The notes under the pieces were generated by a model that did not search any database, was not told the origin of the DNA, and was given only the letters and a program-made list of their open reading frames with translations. Positions 5,955-8,457 of a stretch of DNA of 8,457 bases are shown here, piece after piece; positions within the stretch are counted from its first letter, which is position 1, and the number at the start of each line of letters is the position of its first letter. The position numbers were made by a program, and so were the translations under genes. Source of the stretch: Ekhidna sp. (lineage in GTDB: Bacteria; Bacteroidota; Bacteroidia; Cytophagales; Cyclobacteriaceae); NCBI GenBank assembly GCA_028821635.1, contig JAPPDO010000403.1, forward strand, positions 1 to 8,457, read 5' to 3'.

Positions 5955-6380
5955 TCATTCGCAGTTGAATTCTTCAGTCGGGCTAACTGATTCGCCTGGT
6001 TCTGCATTGCTAAAATCATAGAACAGTCCTGTTCTGTCGGGTAATACAATGAATGCCTGCCTGTAGTTACCCTCACTGTCTAAGCCATAGTCCCATCTAT
6101 GATTTAAACCCTCTTTTCCATAATTTGTGTATGTACCACCTACTCCTTCAATATGTATAAAACCTGTTTTATCTTTATTGAAATAAGCCGCTGTCCATAT
6201 GCTTGTGCCATTAGGTTTTAATGTGCATTTGAAACAGGTAACTTCATCTTCATTCACTTCTATTGCTTTTCCGTCTATTACAAACATCAACTTTGAAGGG
6301 CCTGCATCGTCGTCTTTGCCACAAGATAACAAGCAGGCAGCTACGAGGATAATGAATAGGTTTTTGATAGCGTTGGTCAT
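5955..6380 (-). CDS. Surface-exposed lipoprotein of unknown function
   Basis: A 141-residue lipoprotein. The type II signal peptide MTNAIKNLFIILVAACLLS ends in the lipobox L-L-S-C20, where Cys20 would be lipidated. The next residues G-K-D-D-D match the C-x-K-(D/E)2 pattern that acts as a lipoprotein surface-export signal in Bacteroidota, so the protein is probably on the outer face of the outer membrane. The mature domain is small and beta-like: F-V-I-D-G-K-A-I-E-V (33-42) at its start, several Gly/Tyr-rich strands (GVGGTYTNYGKEG), and E-F-N-C-E at the end. The opening D-G-K phrase is common in small Bacteroidota lipoproteins of unknown role. Mature Cys residues after Cys20 (in C-F-K-C and the terminal C-E) could form disulphides. 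The gene starts 103 bases after the second TIR gene. A TAATTTAG near-match to the -7 box (6387-6394) lies just upstream, so it may be transcribed separately. Confidence 0.8.
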   Translation of the reverse strand: MTNAIKNLFIILVAACLLSCGKDDDAGPSKLMFVIDGKAIEVNEDEVTCFKCTLKPNGTSIWTAAYFNKDKTGFIHIEGVGGTYTNYGKEGLNHRWDYGLDSEGNYRQAFIVLPDRTGLFYDFSNAEPGESVSPTEEFNCE

Positions 6381-6483
6381 GGGTTGCTAAATTAATGTTA
6401 ATCGCAATTTAATTTCTTTGAGTTTAATTTTCATCATTCTCTGTTACTAGGCTGCAATGTTCACATACCTTGATTGTAGGCTG

Positions 6484-7152
6484 CTATCTCAGCTTTTTTC
6501 TAATTTCATATTCATCTCTTTTTTTGTAAATGTTGATGGCTATGTCAATGTATTCATTCATTCCATTGTTGACAAAATCCTCCCACTTGACTGAATAGAT
6601 GTAGCTTGAATAACCTAAATAAATGGTCTTGCCATTGCAATGACGAGTTTCAGGGTTCTTTATGTTAAACATATTCTCTTTGAGGATATTGAATAAGGAT
6701 GGGGTATTGAGAGTTCTACTTCCGCATCCTTGGTCGTATGTAATGAAATACTCGTAGCTTCCATCTTCGTCTGGGAGAACCAAGGCAAGAATTGCATTCG
6801 TTTTACTATTCTGACCCTGCCTTGATTGTTCGTGCAAAGAATAAGAAACTTCCCACGGGATCCATTGTTCGTGTTCCGGTTCGTTGGTTTTCATTCCTTT
6901 TGAAATAAGAACGATGGTCACGGTGCTATCAAATATTTTATCACCAAGTTTTGAGCCAATTGTAGAATCAGCAAGTGTACTAATATCTTCTCCATCATTT
7001 TCTCCCTTATTTATGTGGTCACCTTCTTTTATCATTTCTTGTATTTCGTCCACATAATGTCTGGCAGTAGTCTTTTCACCAGAAGGCACATCTGGTAACC
7101 TCATGACTAAAGAATCCCCGTACTTATATGAAATGAAAATTTTCTTTCCCAT
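6484..7152 (-). CDS. TIR-like domain protein, DUF1863-type (long form)
   Basis: A 222-residue protein whose N-terminal ~125 residues form a TIR-like domain. The first strand is KKIFISYKYGD (3-13). R-H-Y-V-D-E-I (31-37) and K-G-E-N-D-G-E-D-I-S (49-58) lie in the expanded helix A/BB region. DSTVTIVLIS (75-84) is the core strand. QWIPWEVSYSLHE (96-108) holds the likely catalytic Glu101, equivalent to the NAD-cleaving Glu of enzymatic TIRs. A-I-L-A-L-V-L-P-D (120-128) is the next strand. Residues 130-222 are an extra region with aromatic motifs, ending in a basic helix. Bacterial TIRs of this type cleave NAD to make signals or deplete it during phage infection; activity here is inferred. It lies 153 bases after the shorter TIR gene on the same strand and shares little sequence with it beyond the TIR core. 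The gap has no obvious promoter, so co-transcription is likely but unproven. Confidence 0.85.
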   Translation of the reverse strand: MGKKIFISYKYGDSLVMRLPDVPSGEKTTARHYVDEIQEMIKEGDHINKGENDGEDISTLADSTIGSKLGDKIFDSTVTIVLISKGMKTNEPEHEQWIPWEVSYSLHEQSRQGQNSKTNAILALVLPDEDGSYEYFITYDQGCGSRTLNTPSLFNILKENMFNIKNPETRHCNGKTIYLGYSSYIYSVKWEDFVNNGMNEYIDIAINIYKKRDEYEIRKKLR

Positions 7153-7305
7153 TTGTTTGGCGGATTAGGACTGTAACCCGTAGAGTGTTCGCACTGACCT
7201 TTGCTTTTATGTTTGCATCTTTATCATGCTTTGGTGTATTGCTGTTTGCTTCAAGATACTATATTAATAACTGCTACAAATGCTTTCGAGTAAATATCTG
7301 TTAGA

Positions 7306-7776
7306 TTAGTAATTGTTTCTAATGTCTATCGCTTCTTCAATCCAATTAGAGAGATTATCCTCTATGTCATTGTAAGCATCCTGTGAATTTGGATTATAGC
7401 ACTTTACTTTGTTACCAAAATCAAATTGACTAAATGGGTTTTGTCCTTGACTGCATCTTCCTGTATTGGGGTCTTTTAGATTATGGATGTAAATTCCGAC
7501 AACTCCTTTATGATCTTCCCATGCTTTTTTAATCTCATATTTTACCCATTTGCGACTTGCAGTCATTTCTCCGACCAGAACCACAACACAACTTTTATAA
7601 TTCATATTGTCATTAATCCAACTTTTGATAGATTGATCTCCTCTTCTTTTTATTTCCTCCCAATTATTTGGAGACACAGGTTCGTTTCCTTCCAATACAC
7701 CCATATTCCGAATTTGCTGTACTCTCATTACATCATTTGCATAATGAAAACTGTAAAACACTTGTCTTTTAGCCAT
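7306..7776 (-). CDS. ThsB-like TIR domain protein (Thoeris-type sensor)
   Basis: A 156-residue protein that is almost entirely one TIR-like domain of the ThsB/DUF1863 (MTH538) type. Strand A is RQVFYSFHYANDVMRVQQIR (4-23), with the S-F-H-Y-x-x-D signature in which the aromatic/His pair replaces the usual SY. S-C-V-V-V-L-V-G-E-M-T-A (62-73) is the second core strand. SRKWVKYEIKKAW (74-86) carries the likely catalytic Glu81. G-V-V-G-I-Y-I-H-N-L (91-100) and G-Q-N-P-F (111-115) are further hallmarks. In Thoeris, ThsB proteins detect phage infection and convert NAD into a cyclic or conjugated ADP-ribose signal that activates an effector. The gene starts 15 bases after the stop of the membrane-protein gene, so the two are surely one operon. 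No SIR2/SLOG, macro-domain or caspase-like effector gene is visible in the window. Confidence 0.88.
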   Translation of the reverse strand: MAKRQVFYSFHYANDVMRVQQIRNMGVLEGNEPVSPNNWEEIKRRGDQSIKSWINDNMNYKSCVVVLVGEMTASRKWVKYEIKKAWEDHKGVVGIYIHNLKDPNTGRCSQGQNPFSQFDFGNKVKCYNPNSQDAYNDIEDNLSNWIEEAIDIRNNY

Positions 7777-7791
7777 GATATTAAACTTTAA

Positions 7792-8238
7792 TTATTGGCA
7801 ATAATATTCTATATACTTGATAACTCCAATAGCAATTATAGTAAAGATTATAATAAAGATAATGGAAAAGTATAACCAAAATATTGTTTTGGAGATGAAT
7901 ACGTTCCAAAAAGAAAACTGATTATCTATCTTTTTTGTATATTTGTGTATAGGCATTTCGTAAGGTTTAACTTCAATTATTTTTTTCAAACCGGCCACGT
8001 CGTTGTACACACCTCTGAATTTACGTTCTTGTTGCAAATAATAACTATCTAAAAACCAAAACAATAAAGTTGGAATAATTGGAATGTACAAAAATAAGAC
8101 CGAAGAAGTTGAGACATAAACTGCTAATAATGCGGCAACTATTGTTACCGTCATCCTTTTAATTTGAAAAGAGTTTGTATTCATTCTTGTGATAATATTC
8201 TGAATGAATTCTAAGTGTTTTATTCTGTCACTGTTCAT
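7792..8238 (-). CDS. Multi-pass membrane protein paired with TIR (putative effector)
   Basis: A 148-residue membrane protein, first gene of the TIR operon. A short helical N-terminus (R-I-K-H-L-E-F-I-Q-N-I-I-T-R-M) is followed by two adjacent membrane helices (about 29-46 and 47-66). The conserved-looking stretch F-W-F-L-D-S-Y-Y-L-Q-Q-E-R-K-F-R (60-75) follows, then a cytoplasmic-looking loop (76-115) and a long hydrophobic segment (116-141), which is one or possibly two helices. The two-helix hairpin followed by a charged amphipathic helix resembles SLATT-type (SMODS/SLOG-associating two-TM) effectors that are thought to form pores after activation; this is a resemblance, not a proven family membership. 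Coupling to a ThsB-like TIR suggests it is the effector that permeabilises or depolarises the membrane. It lacks any recognisable nucleotide-binding domain such as macro or SLOG. The ATG at 8236-8238 is the only sensible start. Confidence 0.8.
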   Translation of the reverse strand: MNSDRIKHLEFIQNIITRMNTNSFQIKRMTVTIVAALLAVYVSTSSVLFLYIPIIPTLLFWFLDSYYLQQERKFRGVYNDVAGLKKIIEVKPYEMPIHKYTKKIDNQFSFWNVFISKTIFWLYFSIIFIIIFTIIAIGVIKYIEYYCQ

Positions 8239-8292
8239 AATCTATCTAATGGTTTGGCTATTTGCTCAATTTTGTTATATGAAATTAGCTGT

Positions 8293-8319
8293 TTTTAAAC
8301 ACAATAACCTTGTTTAAAA
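8293..8319. promoter_or_regulatory. Inverted repeat TTTTAAAC-N11-GTTTAAAA upstream of the TIR operon
   Basis: TTTTAAAC (8293-8300) and GTTTAAAA (8312-8319) are perfect inverse complements with 11 bases between them. Their centre is about 68 bases before the start of the membrane-protein gene. The spacing of the half-sites suits a dimeric regulator one or two helical turns wide. The AT-rich arms raise the chance of coincidence. A TAATTTTA near-match to the -7 box lies slightly further upstream on the minus strand. Confidence 0.35.
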
Positions 8320-8384
8320 TAACTTCCATAAACATTAAAATTAAACCACTATAGACTTACCGCCTATGTAGTATTTAGATTGTG

Positions 8385-8397
8385 TTTTTTTTTTTTT
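8385..8397. repeat. 13-T homopolymer tract
   Basis: Thirteen consecutive T on the plus strand (A on the minus strand), 147 bases upstream of the membrane-protein start. On the minus strand it could act as an A-tract promoter element. Being a long homopolymer it is prone to slippage, and it is also a likely site of sequencing error. No hairpin was seen before it. The remaining bases 8398-8457 show no gene start I can support. Confidence 0.5.
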
Positions 8398-8457
8398 ATT
8401 TATAGATCTTGGGTCAAAATATTTTCATGATCACATCTTGCCTTGATTTGTTTAATT

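Noticed and set aside
6199..6390. 63-codon plus-strand ORF
   Set aside because: Antisense to the lipoprotein gene, including its signal peptide region.
6448..6484. Direct repeat TAGGCTGC (6448-6455 and 6477-6484) as a possible element boundary
   Set aside because: Eight bases only, with no transposase, integrase or terminal inverted repeats nearby.
7153..7305. Stretch resembling part of a tRNA (GGACTGTAACCCG) between the TIR genes
   Set aside because: No cloverleaf, TPsiC arm or acceptor stem can be drawn around it; treated as ordinary intergenic sequence.
7483..7791. 102-codon plus-strand ORF
   Set aside because: Antisense to the ThsB-like TIR gene, whose domain motifs are clear; the plus-strand product has no recognisable motif.

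Overview
The window reads as an AT-rich chromosomal defence/accessory island from a member of the Bacteroidota. Three signs point there. Several genes lack a clear Shine-Dalgarno and have TAnnTTTG-like promoter boxes (72-102, 2180-2187, 5812-5819). One lipoprotein has the acidic C-x-K-D-D-D start used as a surface-export signal in this phylum. The gene mix is also typical. Base composition is uneven: hand counts of single 60-base lines gave about 23% G+C in the AIPR gene, 35% in the methyltransferase gene and 42% in the lipoprotein gene, which suggests a mosaic of separately acquired pieces.

Left part (1-2091, minus strand): the first 21 codons of a DNA methyltransferase run off the left edge. 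Upstream of it on the same strand is a complete 594-residue AIPR (abortive infection/phage resistance) protein. Its N-terminal region carries a D...QxK pattern like the PD-(D/E)xK nucleases of the Mrr type. The two may work as a restriction-like pair, but this is inference.

Centre (2092-4785): a 479-base divergent intergenic region separates AIPR from a plus-strand type II restriction-modification pair. A small 161-residue putative PD-(D/E)xK endonuclease ends one base before the start of a 575-residue gamma-type adenine methyltransferase (NPPW).

Right part (5024-8238): seven minus-strand genes. In transcription order they are a 148-residue multi-pass membrane protein, a 156-residue ThsB-like TIR protein, a 222-residue second type of TIR protein, a surface lipoprotein, a 26-residue signal-peptide-like small ORF three bases after it, a 124-residue secreted protein, and a membrane-anchored HNH nuclease. 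The first three look like a Thoeris-like TIR signalling defence unit in which a small membrane protein would be the effector instead of ThsA. That is the most interesting candidate system here. The last four genes are less clearly linked to defence.

No tRNA, rRNA, CRISPR array, integrase or insertion sequence was recognised.
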